Source: Pseudonocardia sp. C8 (GTDB lineage: Bacteria > Actinomycetota > Actinomycetes > Mycobacteriales > Pseudonocardiaceae). From it: a stretch of 64,000 nucleotides of DNA. The DNA is taken from NCBI RefSeq assembly GCF_014267175.1, contig NZ_JACMTR010000002.1:322001-386000 (forward strand). The letters run 5' to 3'. Positions 7,721-20,585 of the stretch are shown here, in pieces (position 1 is the first letter of the stretch; every line of letters begins with the position of its first letter). Both the position numbers and the translations under genes were made by a program. The notes under the pieces were generated by a model. It did not search any database and was not told the origin of the DNA. It worked only from the letters and a program-made list of their open reading frames with translations.

Positions 7721-8094
7721 CGGCCGGGCAGCAGGCCGGTGGCCCTGTGGGCGGGACCCGCGGCCGCCGGTGCGTAGAAGGTCAACGCGTGGAGCTGCAC
7801 ACCGGCGCGACCCCGAACATGATCGGCTCCCTGATGGGTGCGGCGCTGCGTTTCCACGCTTGATCACCCGTTGAGGAGTGTTGCGCCCGGCTGCCGAACG
7901 CTGCACTCCGCAACGGGTGATCATGGCGGGTCCGCCGGTTCTCGCGACGCGCGGCCCCGGCGGACGCGGCGCCGGTCCGCGCGTCGGGTTGGCCGCTGCG
8001 CATCGAGGTCGGGGTGCCGGCTCCTGCCGGCCGCTCGCCCGGGGTGTCCGGAACCGCCGGTGGCCGGTCGACGCCTGCAGGGGTACGGCCGGCG
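7721..8094. other. Convergent intergenic region, 374 bp
   Basis: This lies between the TrmH-like gene and sepH, which point at each other. It holds one palindromic repeat (7861-7923, described separately) and an open frame of 24 codons (GTG 7789 to TGA 7863) with AAGG in front. The short frame ends inside the left palindrome arm, and I do not call it a gene. No other coding or RNA signal was seen. Confidence 0.6.
7861..7923. repeat. Palindromic repeat, family D copy 1
   Basis: Perfect 13-bp arms TGATCACCCGTTG (7861-7873) and CAACGGGTGATCA (7911-7923) surround an inner partial dyad (AGGAGTG / CACTCCG). A clearly related element with 19-bp arms is at 52227-52287. It is placed between two convergent genes and could act as a bidirectional terminator, though there is no U-run. 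Confidence 0.85.
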
Positions 8095-10158
8095 TCAGCG
8101 CTGGCCGCGGACGCCGAGGAGGACCTCGTCCCAGGACGGCATGACCGGCTTGCCCTTCTTCGTCCGCCGGGACGCGGAACCGCTGCGCTGGCGGGGGGCC
8201 GGGTCCTCGATCTTCGGCGCCGCGTCACCGGCCGGTTCGGTGGCCGGTTCCGTCGACGCCGCGTCGTCGCCGGTCGACGAGATCGTCGAGCCGGCCGAAG
8301 CGTCCGCCGCCGGAGTGTCCTGATCGGATGGGGCATCGGTCGTGGCCGACCCGGCCGCCGCGGCGGGTGCCTTCTCGCCGGTCACGGGGGCCGTCGTGGT
8401 TCCGGTGGTGGCGGCGTCCCCGGTTTGCGGTGTCGCCGGCGTGGAGCCCGGCGCATCGGCGGCGTTGCCGGCGGAGCCGGTGTCCGCAGGGGAGGAGTCG
8501 CTGCCTGCGGAGGAGCCGGTTCCGGCGGAGGCAGCGCTCTCTGCGGACGTGCCGGTGTCCGTGGACGTGCCGGTGTCCGTGGATGCGCCGGTGTCTGCGG
8601 AGGCGCCGGTGACTGCGGAGGCGCCGCTGTCCGTGGAGGAGGCGGTGGTGGTGGAGGCGCCGGTGTCCGCGGATGCGCCGGTGTCCGCGGAGGAGCCGCT
8701 GTCTGCGGAGGCGCCGGTGACCGCGGCGGAGTCGCTGCCCGCGGACGAGCCGGCGTTCGCGGAGGAGTCGGTGTTCGCGGAGGCGGCGGTGCCCGTGGCG
8801 GCGCGTGCAGCGGAGGTATCGGTGGGCGAGGCGGCGTCGGTCGGCGCCGCCGCGGGCGTGTCCACTGCGGAGCTCGCCGCGGGGGCGCCCGTGCCGGCCG
8901 CGGATCCGGAGTCGCCGGAACCGGTGCCCGGGGCCGCCGCGGCGCTGCCCGGCGTCGTCGCACCGCTGCTCGGTGTCGCCGCATCGGTGCCGGCCGTCGC
9001 CGTGCCCGTGCCGGCGGAGCTGTTGGGAGAGCCGGCACCCGCCACCGCGGAGCCGGTACCGACGGAGGAGTCGACACCCGCCGGCGTCCGGGAACCGGCA
9101 TCGTCGGAGCGGGTGGCCCCATCGGCCACGCCGGCACCCGATGCAAGGGCGGCCCCGTTGCTCGCCGCGGAGGCCACGCCGGGACCCGGGCTCGTGCCGG
9201 ACACCGAGCCGAGATCGGGGCCGTCGGCCGTGCGTGCACCGGTCCCGGAGTCGTCCGGTGCTCCGGACGAGTTCCCGGCGGTCGTGTCCTCGTCGGTCTC
9301 CTCGACCCGCGGGATCACCGGCGCGTCGGCGGCGGGTGGACGGATCCCGTCGGTGCGGCTCGCGCTGCGGGCCGGCGTCTCCACCCGGGGGCGTGGCGGC
9401 GTGCTCGACCGGCGCTGTTCGGGAGCGATCCCGCGGCCGGCCCACGACTCGGGGGACGGGGGTGCCTGCCCGCCGGCGACGGCCCGGGCGGGCGCCGCGG
9501 CGGCGGGCTCGGGCGTCTCGTCGTTGTCGCCGTCGTCCCGGGCCATGTCGACGACGGCGCCGAGCGGCCGCAGCGGCCGCGCCGGCAGGCCTTCGATCAG
9601 GTCGGACGCGTGCTCGTCGAGCGGGACGACGGTCCCGCCGTGCGCCCCGGGCTGGAACGCCCAGTGCGCCGCGTTGTCGGACCGGCCGGTCTGCCAGGTC
9701 AGGACGACGACCCACTTGCCGTCCTCGCCCTTCCAGGAGTCCCAGCCTGCGGTGGTGTAGTCCTGCCCGCGCAGGCCGAAGGTGTGGGCGACGGTCTCGC
9801 CGAGGGTGCGCGTGTCCGGCCCGTCGGCCCGCTGCGGGTGCGCGCCCTGCGCGAGCTCCGCGGTGCGGGACCGTTCGAGGAGCACCGGATAGGCGAACCG
9901 TTCGATCTTCTGGGTCGGGACCCCGGCTGCGGCCGCGACCTCGTCCACCGACGCACCACCCCGGATGCGGGCCTGGATCTCCCGTGGGCGCAACTGGCTC
10001 TCCAACTCGATCGCGATCTGGCCGAGCCGGGTCACGTCACCACGTGCCGCAGCGCGCAGCTGCTCGTCGGCCGGCACCGTGTAGCGCTCGCGACGCCCCG
10101 GGTCCTCGAGGACGACCGAGCCGTCCCCGGTCACCCCCACGACCCGCAACGCGCGCAT
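8095..10158 (-). CDS. sepH: Septation protein SepH with expanded low-complexity linker
   Basis: 687 residues. Residues 1-210 form the conserved DUF3071/SepH N-terminal region (VVGVTGDGSVVLED, then the helix-turn-helix stretch QIAIELESQLRPREIQAR, then ASVDEVAAAAGVPTQKIERFAYPVLLERSR), the part shown in Streptomyces to bind and stimulate FtsZ. The last about 25 residues (KKGKPVMPSWDEVLLGVR) match the conserved C-terminal tail. Between them lies a very long disordered region of Ala, Ser, Thr, Gly and Asp with repeating units such as GASADTGAS and DTGTSTDTGTS. Streptomyces SepH, as I recall, is about half this length. The gene acts at the division septum. Its 5' side faces a 790-bp non-coding region. 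Confidence 0.92.
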   Translation of the reverse strand: MRALRVVGVTGDGSVVLEDPGRRERYTVPADEQLRAAARGDVTRLGQIAIELESQLRPREIQARIRGGASVDEVAAAAGVPTQKIERFAYPVLLERSRTAELAQGAHPQRADGPDTRTLGETVAHTFGLRGQDYTTAGWDSWKGEDGKWVVVLTWQTGRSDNAAHWAFQPGAHGGTVVPLDEHASDLIEGLPARPLRPLGAVVDMARDDGDNDETPEPAAAAPARAVAGGQAPPSPESWAGRGIAPEQRRSSTPPRPRVETPARSASRTDGIRPPAADAPVIPRVEETDEDTTAGNSSGAPDDSGTGARTADGPDLGSVSGTSPGPGVASAASNGAALASGAGVADGATRSDDAGSRTPAGVDSSVGTGSAVAGAGSPNSSAGTGTATAGTDAATPSSGATTPGSAAAAPGTGSGDSGSAAGTGAPAASSAVDTPAAAPTDAASPTDTSAARAATGTAASANTDSSANAGSSAGSDSAAVTGASADSGSSADTGASADTGASTTTASSTDSGASAVTGASADTGASTDTGTSTDTGTSAESAASAGTGSSAGSDSSPADTGSAGNAADAPGSTPATPQTGDAATTGTTTAPVTGEKAPAAAAGSATTDAPSDQDTPAADASAGSTISSTGDDAASTEPATEPAGDAAPKIEDPAPRQRSGSASRRTKKGKPVMPSWDEVLLGVRGQR
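8520..8780. repeat. Coding microsatellite-like repeats in sepH linker
   Basis: The plus strand shows many imperfect copies of an about 15-18 bp unit of the form 'gcgccggtgtccgcgga', encoding runs of (S/T)(A/T)DTGAS on the minus strand. Two consecutive 18-bp 'gtgccggtgtccgtggac' units are nearly identical. This pattern explains how the linker could grow by slippage or unequal exchange. Confidence 0.75.
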
Positions 10159-10257
10159 CGATCAGCCCTCCTGCTGTCGTCCCCGTCCGGGTGACGGTAG
10201 ATCCCCACGGCGCCGCGCCGGGTGAGGCGCGCCGGGCGAGTTCTGCCTGGTCGCCGA

Positions 10258-10277
10258 GTCCCACCTGGCCGTGGGAC
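10258..10277. other. Short perfect hairpin upstream of sepH
   Basis: GTCCCAC and GTGGGAC are separated by CTGGCC. It lies 100 bp before the sepH start and is most likely in the sepH leader or promoter region. Function unknown. Confidence 0.4.
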
Positions 10278-10530
10278 ACGCGAGTGGCGTCACTCACCGT
10301 GCGCAGGCTCCCACGTGGCGTTGTCGGTGGGAAAGTTGGGGTCTGTGTTACTGATGTGACTACAACGTGTCGCTTTCGATCGTGCAACGGACGGCGCGGC
10401 AGGTCCGGGAACGTGCGTCTGTCTGGTCGGTGCGGGTTCGTCGTGGCGCCCCCGCCACGAGCAGTACCGGTGACGTCGTGACCAGGCCGTGCTCGCACGG
10501 TTCGGGCGCCACCCGCGCGCCGCTCCAGCA

Positions 10531-10895
10531 GTCGATCAGCGCGCTCCCGCCGTCCCGGCGGCCGGATCGTGCGGCTCGCCGCGACGGAGCCTGTCGATCA
10601 GCACGATCCGGCCTCGCCGGTGTCGGATTCGTGCTGATCGCCGGGGGCAGCCGGGTCGATCAGCGCGTTCGCGCCCTGCCGGGGGCCGGATCGTGCGGCT
10701 CGCCGCGACAGAGTCTGTCGATCAGCACGTTCCGGCCTCGCCGGGGGCGGATTCGTGTTGATCGGCCGGGGCGGCCGGGTCGATCAGCGCGTTCTCGCCC
10801 TGCCGGGGGCCGAATCGTGCTGCTCACCGCGTCGGAGTCTGTCGATCAGCACGATCCGGCCCTGCCGAGGGCGGGATCGTGCTGATCGCGAGCGA
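10531..10895. repeat. Tandem array of six 62-bp hairpin-related units
   Basis: Units begin with GTCGATCAGC at 10531, 10593, 10655, 10717, 10779 and 10841, exactly 62 bp apart. Two subtypes alternate. Odd units start GTCGATCAGCGCG and end near GCGACGGAGCCT. Even units start GTCGATCAGCACG and contain a near-complete dyad (GATCAGCACGATCCGG ... CGGATTCGTGCTGATC). The true higher-order unit is therefore 124 bp, present three times. There are no unrelated spacers, so it is not a CRISPR. The last unit decays after about 55 bp. It lies between serC and sepH, which run in the same direction. Confidence 0.92.
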
Positions 10896-10948
10896 GCAGC
10901 GGCGGCGCGATCCGGCGTGCGCCGGCGTCGGAGCACCGCGAGCGACCC

Positions 10949-14504
<3,556 letters not shown>

Positions 14505-14515
14505 GCGCGGCGGCG

Positions 14516-15655
14516 TCAGCGGGCGGGGAGGGTGTCCCAGCCCGCGACGTCCTGCGGGCGTCGGGGCGGGGGCCCGACGTACTGGGCGGACGGGCGCACC
14601 AGCTTGCCCTCCCGCTTCTGCTCCAGGATGTGCGCCGACCACCCGGCGGTCCGGGCCGAGGTGAACATCGCCGGCATCATGTGCGGCGGCACCTCGGCGA
14701 AGTCGAGGATGACGGCGGCCCAGAACTCGACGTTCGTCTCGATCGGCCGGTCCGGGCGCCGCTCGCGCAGGATCGACAGCGCGGTCCGCTCCAGCTCGGC
14801 GGCCACCTCGAAGCGCGGCGCGCCCAGCTCCTGGCAGGCGCGGCGCAGCACCCGGGCCCGCGGGTCCTCGGCCCGGTACACCCGGTGGCCGAAGCCCATC
14901 AGCTTCTCCCGGCGGTCCAGGATGCCGGTGACCAGCGAGGCGGCGTCCCCGGTCCGCTCGACCTCCTCGATCATCGGCAGCACCCGGGCGGGAGCGCCGC
15001 CGTGCAGCGGGCCGGACATGGCCCCGATCGCCCCGGACAGCGACGCCGCGGCGTCCGCCCCGGTGGAGGCGATCACCCGGGCGGTGAACGTGGAGGCGTT
15101 CATTCCGTGCTCGGCGGCGGACACCCAGTAGGCGTCGACGGCGGCGACGTGCCGCGGGTCCGGCTCGCCGCGCCAGCGGGTCATGAAGCGCTCGGTGATC
15201 GTCGTGCACTCGTCGATCCGGGACTGCGGGACGGCCGGCACCCCGATCCCGCGGGCGGACTGCGCCACGTAGGACAGCGCCATCACCGACGCGCGGGCCA
15301 GGTTGTCCCGGGCCTCGGCCTCGTCGACGTCGAGCAGCGGGCGGTATCCCCAGTACGGCGCGAGCATCGCCAGCGCGGCCTGGACGTCGACCCGGACGTC
15401 ACCGGTGTGCACCGGGATCGGGAACGGCTCGGCCGGCGGGAGGCCCTGCCCGAACCGGCCGTCCACCAGCAGCGCCCAGACGTCCCCGAAGGTGACCTGG
15501 CCGGCGAGGTCGGAGATGTCGACACCGCGGTAGCGCAGGGCGCCGCCGTCCTTGTCCGGCTCGGCGATCTCGGTCCGGAAGGCCACGTGCCCCTCGAGGC
15601 CCGGCCGGAAGCCGGGCGGCGGCGGGGGTACCTCGTGGGCGAGCGTCTCGGTCAC
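14516..15655 (-). CDS. Citrate synthase 2 (CitA-like)
   Basis: 379 residues from GTG 15655, with GAAGGAGA about 7 nt upstream. The citrate synthase fold is shown by EHGMNASTFTARVIAS, SGPLHGGAP and KLMGFGHRVYRAEDPRA, which carry the catalytic histidines. It condenses acetyl-CoA (or propionyl-CoA) with oxaloacetate. The protein is shorter than the main GltA below and lacks its N-terminal domain, like the CitA group of mycobacteria. It is divergent from pdxH with about 190 bp between, and the same neighbourhood is known in other actinobacteria. Confidence 0.9.
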   Translation of the reverse strand: MTETLAHEVPPPPPGFRPGLEGHVAFRTEIAEPDKDGGALRYRGVDISDLAGQVTFGDVWALLVDGRFGQGLPPAEPFPIPVHTGDVRVDVQAALAMLAPYWGYRPLLDVDEAEARDNLARASVMALSYVAQSARGIGVPAVPQSRIDECTTITERFMTRWRGEPDPRHVAAVDAYWVSAAEHGMNASTFTARVIASTGADAAASLSGAIGAMSGPLHGGAPARVLPMIEEVERTGDAASLVTGILDRREKLMGFGHRVYRAEDPRARVLRRACQELGAPRFEVAAELERTALSILRERRPDRPIETNVEFWAAVILDFAEVPPHMMPAMFTSARTAGWSAHILEQKREGKLVRPSAQYVGPPPRRPQDVAGWDTLPAR

Positions 15656-15846
15656 ACCGGGTCTCCTTCGGCTCGGATGTCGCTCCACCCTGCTCCGATC
15701 GGGTGCGGCCGACAACGCGACCGGCCGGTGGCATCGGTCACTCACCGGGCACGCGGCGCGGGACGACGCCCGCCGTTCGGCGGGTGCACAGCCGATCGGG
15801 CGCCGCATACGGTCGCAGGACGCGACACCTGCTCGGAAGGGGAACC

Positions 15847-16500
15847 ATGACCGACGCGCCGGCGCTGGAGAGGATGCGGACCGACTACCCGGGTCGGCCG
15901 TTCGACGTCGCGGATCTCGCCCCGACCTGGCACGAGCAGCTCGCGGCCTGGCTGGAGGAGGCCCGCGAGGCCGGCCTCGACGAGCCGAACGCGATGGTGC
16001 TGGCCACGGCCGACCCGGACGGCATCCCGTCGTCGCGCACGGTCCTCTGCAAGGGGCTCGACGCCGGCGGGATCGTCTTCTACACCAACTACACGTCCCC
16101 GAAGAGCCACGATCTCGACCGGACCCGGGTCGCCGCGGTGACCTTCCCCTGGTACGGCATGCACCGCCAGGTCCAGCTCACCGGCCGGGTGGAACGGTGC
16201 TCCGAGGCCCAGTCGGACGCCTACTGGGCGCTCCGGCCCCGCGGTTCCCAGCTGGGGGCGTGGGCCTCGGCGCAGTCGACGGTCGTCGCCGGGCGCGAGG
16301 TCCTCGACCAGGCGCTGGCCGGGGTGACGACCCGGTTCGCCGGCGTCGAGCGGATCCCGCGCCCGCCGCACTGGGGCGGCTGGCGGGTGGTGCCGTGGCA
16401 GGTGGAGTTCTGGCAGGGCCGGGAGGACCGCATGCACGACCGGCTGCGGTTCGACGTCGGCCGGGACGACCGCTGGTCGGTGCGCCGCCTGGCCCCGTAG
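15847..16500 (+). CDS. pdxH: Pyridoxamine/pyridoxine 5'-phosphate oxidase
   Basis: 217 residues from ATG 15847, with GGAAGGGGAA before it. The FMN-binding split barrel shows NAMVLATADPDGIPSSRTVLCKG, FYTNYTSPKSHDL, VQLTGRVERC, RGSQLGAWAS and the C-terminal HDRLRFD...WSVRRLAP, the usual PdxH signature. It oxidises pyridoxamine or pyridoxine 5'-phosphate to pyridoxal phosphate with FMN and oxygen. Full length for the family. It may be co-transcribed with the MFS gene 50 bp downstream. Confidence 0.95.
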   Translation: MTDAPALERMRTDYPGRPFDVADLAPTWHEQLAAWLEEAREAGLDEPNAMVLATADPDGIPSSRTVLCKGLDAGGIVFYTNYTSPKSHDLDRTRVAAVTFPWYGMHRQVQLTGRVERCSEAQSDAYWALRPRGSQLGAWASAQSTVVAGREVLDQALAGVTTRFAGVERIPRPPHWGGWRVVPWQVEFWQGREDRMHDRLRFDVGRDDRWSVRRLAP

Positions 16501-16550
16501 GGGACGACCCCGAGGCGTCCGGGGTCCCTCCCCGTGTACACCTGACGTCT

Positions 16551-17960
16551 GTGAGCACACGCAACGACCTGGGGGGCGGGCCGACGGAGCCCGTCCCGGG
16601 CCCGGACCGGGAGGCGCCGACACGACCGGTGAACCGGGGCCCGGCCGACGCCGCGACCGCGCGGGTCCGGACCGTCACCGGCCGGGTGACCGGCCTGCTC
16701 CGGTCGACGTTCGCCGACACCACGCCGCTGCGCACGCCCGCCTACCGCCGGCTGTGGACGGCCGGGATCGTCACCGTGATCGGCGCCCAGCTGTCGGTCG
16801 TCGCCGTCCCGACGCAGATCTACCAGCTCACCGGCTCCTCGGCCTACGTCGGCCTGACCGGGCTGTTCGGCCTGGTCCCGCTGGTCGTGTTCGGGCTGTG
16901 GGGCGGTGCGGTCGCCGACGCCGTCGACCGGCGGGTGATGCTGCTGTTCACCGGGTCCGGCATCGCGCTGAGCTCGCTGGCGCTGTGGGTGGTGTCGGCC
17001 ACCGGCACCGGGAACGTGTGGGTCGTGCTGGTGCTGTTCGCGATCCAGTCGGCGATGCTGGCGATGAACCAGCCGACCCGCAGCGCGGTCATCCCGCGGC
17101 TGCTGCCGGTCGAGCAGCTCCCGGCGGCGAACGCGCTGAACATGACGGTCGTGCAGGTCGGGGCGGTCATCGGCCCGCTGCTGGCCGGGGTGCTGATCCC
17201 GCTCATCGGCCTGCCCACGCTGTACCTGCTGGACGCGGTCGCGCTGCTGGCCACGCTGTGGGCGACCTGGCGGCTCCCGCCGCTGCCCAGCACCGCACCG
17301 GCCGGCGCGGGCCGCCGGCAGAAGGTCGGGCTGCGCGCGGTGGCCGAGGGCTTCCGCTACGTCGGCATGCACCGGATCCTGCTGGTGTCGTTCCTGGTCG
17401 ACGTGATCGCGATGGGCTTCGGGATGCCGCGCGTGGTGTTCCCGGAGACGGCCGCGACGACGTTCGGCGGCTCCGCGGAGGGCGGGTTCCAGCTCGGGCT
17501 GCTGTTCGCGGCGATCCCGCTGGGCATGGTCGCCGGCGGGGTGCTGTCCGGCTGGCTGCAGAAGGTGCAGCGGCAGGGGGTGGCCGTCGTCGTCGCCATC
17601 TGCGTGTGGGGCGGCGGCGTCGCGGTGTTCGGACTCACCGGATCGCTGTTCCTGGCGGTGCTGGCCCTCGCCGTCGCCGGGGCCGGGGACCTGGTCAGCT
17701 CGGTGTACCGGTCGTCGATGCTGCAGACGGTGGCCACCGACGAGATGCGCGGCCGCATGCAGGGCGTGTTCATCGTCGTCGTCGCCGGAGGGCCTCGGCT
17801 CGCGGACCTCTGGCACGGCCCGGCGGCCGCGGCGGTCGGTCCGGGGCTCACCGCCACCATCGGCGGGATCGCCGTGATCGCCGGCACGCTGGCCGTCGTC
17901 TGGCGGTTCCCGGAGTTCCTGCGGTACCGGGCCCCGGTGGCGGGGAACGCGCCGGGGTGA
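16551..17960 (+). CDS. MFS transporter (DUF/enterobactin-exporter-like)
   Basis: 469 residues from GTG 16551. A hydrophilic N-terminal extension of about 60 residues precedes 10-12 helices. The motifs LWGGAVADAVDRRVMLLF (loop 2-3), NQPTRSAVIPRLLPVEQLPAANALNMTV and AGDLVSSVYRSSMLQTVATDEMRGRMQGVF are typical of the EntS/MFS_3 exporter branch. It is probably an efflux protein; the substrate is unknown. It lies between pdxH and gltA on the same strand, with 89 bp to gltA. Confidence 0.85.
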   Translation: MSTRNDLGGGPTEPVPGPDREAPTRPVNRGPADAATARVRTVTGRVTGLLRSTFADTTPLRTPAYRRLWTAGIVTVIGAQLSVVAVPTQIYQLTGSSAYVGLTGLFGLVPLVVFGLWGGAVADAVDRRVMLLFTGSGIALSSLALWVVSATGTGNVWVVLVLFAIQSAMLAMNQPTRSAVIPRLLPVEQLPAANALNMTVVQVGAVIGPLLAGVLIPLIGLPTLYLLDAVALLATLWATWRLPPLPSTAPAGAGRRQKVGLRAVAEGFRYVGMHRILLVSFLVDVIAMGFGMPRVVFPETAATTFGGSAEGGFQLGLLFAAIPLGMVAGGVLSGWLQKVQRQGVAVVVAICVWGGGVAVFGLTGSLFLAVLALAVAGAGDLVSSVYRSSMLQTVATDEMRGRMQGVFIVVVAGGPRLADLWHGPAAAAVGPGLTATIGGIAVIAGTLAVVWRFPEFLRYRAPVAGNAPG

Positions 17961-18049
17961 CTCTCGTCGCCGTGTTCTGCGGATTCCTCCCGGCGGGCTA
18001 GCGTGTGCCCGAGACCCGATTGATCCCAGCTGTGAGAGGGAACCTCCAC

Positions 18050-19363
<1,314 letters not shown>

Positions 19364-19370
19364 ACCGCTC

Positions 19371-19410
19371 GTGAGTGGTTGCGAGGGCCCTGGCCCTCGC
19401 AACCACTCAC
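19371..19410. repeat. Palindromic repeat, family A copy 1 (likely bidirectional terminator)
   Basis: Perfect arms of 19 bp, GTGAGTGGTTGCGAGGGCC (19371-19389) and its complement (19392-19410), with a 2-nt centre. It fills the 43-bp gap between convergent gltA and the ABC permease gene, and the permease stop codon (19407-19409) is inside the right arm. The outer sequence CTCGTGAGT is shared with the element at 32364-32413. Confidence 0.9.
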
Positions 19411-20585
19411 GGGCGCGACAGCGCCTCCCGCCAGGGCACCCGGGCCCCGGTGCGCAGCACCGAGTTGCGGTAGACCCGCGCCGACAGCAGCACCATCCCG
19501 GCGAGCGTGGCCAGCGCCAGGACCAGCGCGACCAGCACCTCCCACCCGGCGGCGACGCCGAGCGCGGCCCGGGCCGGCATCAGCGTCTGGGAGAAGAACG
19601 GCACGAACGACAGCACCGTCGTCACGGTGTTGTCCGGGTCGGTGGGCAGGATCGCCACCGCCAGCAGGAACGGCACCAGCAGCGGGACGGCGATCGGCGC
19701 GGTCACCGACTGCAGCTCCTCCTGCCGGGACACCAGGGCCCCTGCCGCCGCGTAGAGCGTCGCGAACAGGAAGAACCCGACGAGGTACCAGACGAGCGCG
19801 GACACCAGCGCCCCCACCAGCAGGACCGGGACCGCGATCAGCCCGGTGGCCAGCGCGACCGCCGTCCCGACGCCGGCGAGGATCAGCAGCTGCAGCAGCC
19901 CGACCAGGCCCAGGCCCAGGATCTTGCCCGCGAGCAGGTGGGTGGCGGGGATCGTCGCCAGCAGCAGCTCGACGACCCGCCCGGACTTCTCCTCGACCAC
20001 GCCCTGTGCGACGGCGGCGCCGTAGGCGGTGACCGAGAAGAACAGCAGGAACGTCACCGCGAACGCGATCCCGACCCGCTGCCCGCGCTCGGGGCCGGCC
20101 GGTTCGAGCGTGCGGATCCCCACCCCGGACAGGGTGCTGACCTGCTCGGGATCGGCACCGGCCGCGGTGAGGGCCGCGGTCACCGCCTGCTGCTCGACGA
20201 CCTCGGTGACCAGCTCGCGCAGGCCGGCGGCGACGTCGTCCCGCCCGACGAGCTGGTAGGTCCCGGGACCGCCGGTGAGCATCGCGTCCGCCTCGCCGGT
20301 GCGGACCATCGACTCCCCGGTGCCGCGGTTGCCGGCCTCGGCGAGCGTCAGCGTGCTGCCCCGGCGGTGCGCGGCCGCCGCCAGCGGCGGACGCAGCTCG
20401 CGCGCCTGCCCGTCCAGCACCAGCGACGACGCCGAGGCCTGCGACCCGACGAACGCGAACACCGCGCCGTACCCGCCGAAGACGAGCAGCATCAGCAGCA
20501 GGCCGATCACGAAGGTGCGGGAGCGGATCTGGGTGCTCACCTCGCGCCGGGCCACCAGCGCGACCGTGCCCGCGGCCCCGGTCAC
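19407..20585 (-). CDS. ABC-2 type exporter permease (NatB-like)
   Basis: 392 residues from GTG 20585, overlapping the stop of the ATPase gene as GTGA. One helix lies at residues 20-45 (FVIGLLLMLLVFGGYGAVFAFVG), then a large outside domain of about 120 residues, then five helices. The cytoplasmic motif AQGVVEEKSGRVVELLLATIPATHLLAGKILG is diagnostic of the NatB/ABC-2 membrane family. With the ATPase it should export sodium, a drug or another small molecule. Confidence 0.9.
   Translation of the reverse strand: MTGAAGTVALVARREVSTQIRSRTFVIGLLLMLLVFGGYGAVFAFVGSQASASSLVLDGQARELRPPLAAAAHRRGSTLTLAEAGNRGTGESMVRTGEADAMLTGGPGTYQLVGRDDVAAGLRELVTEVVEQQAVTAALTAAGADPEQVSTLSGVGIRTLEPAGPERGQRVGIAFAVTFLLFFSVTAYGAAVAQGVVEEKSGRVVELLLATIPATHLLAGKILGLGLVGLLQLLILAGVGTAVALATGLIAVPVLLVGALVSALVWYLVGFFLFATLYAAAGALVSRQEELQSVTAPIAVPLLVPFLLAVAILPTDPDNTVTTVLSFVPFFSQTLMPARAALGVAAGWEVLVALVLALATLAGMVLLSARVYRNSVLRTGARVPWREALSRP

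Larger units (their letters stand above)
10159..10948. other. Non-coding region between serC and sepH, 790 bp
   Basis: No credible gene was found. The sepH-proximal part (10159-10530) holds a short perfect hairpin (GTCCCAC-6-GTGGGAC, 10258-10277) and a comparatively AT-richer stretch near 10330-10385, where the sepH promoter would be expected. The distal part is filled by the six-unit 62-bp array. The one long open frame across the array is not supported, because a 62-bp period changes frame at every unit. Confidence 0.7.

Noticed and set aside
7861..7923. tRNA or other structured RNA gene
   Set aside because: A simple two-arm palindrome with a 37-bp centre; no cloverleaf, no CCA end and no T-loop sequence.
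10367..10885. Open frame across the 62-bp array as a repeat protein
   Set aside because: 62 is not divisible by 3, so successive units are read in different frames and give no repeating peptide; there is no ribosome site.
10531..10895. CRISPR array
   Set aside because: Units are contiguous and differ by scattered point changes; there are no unique spacers and no cas genes.
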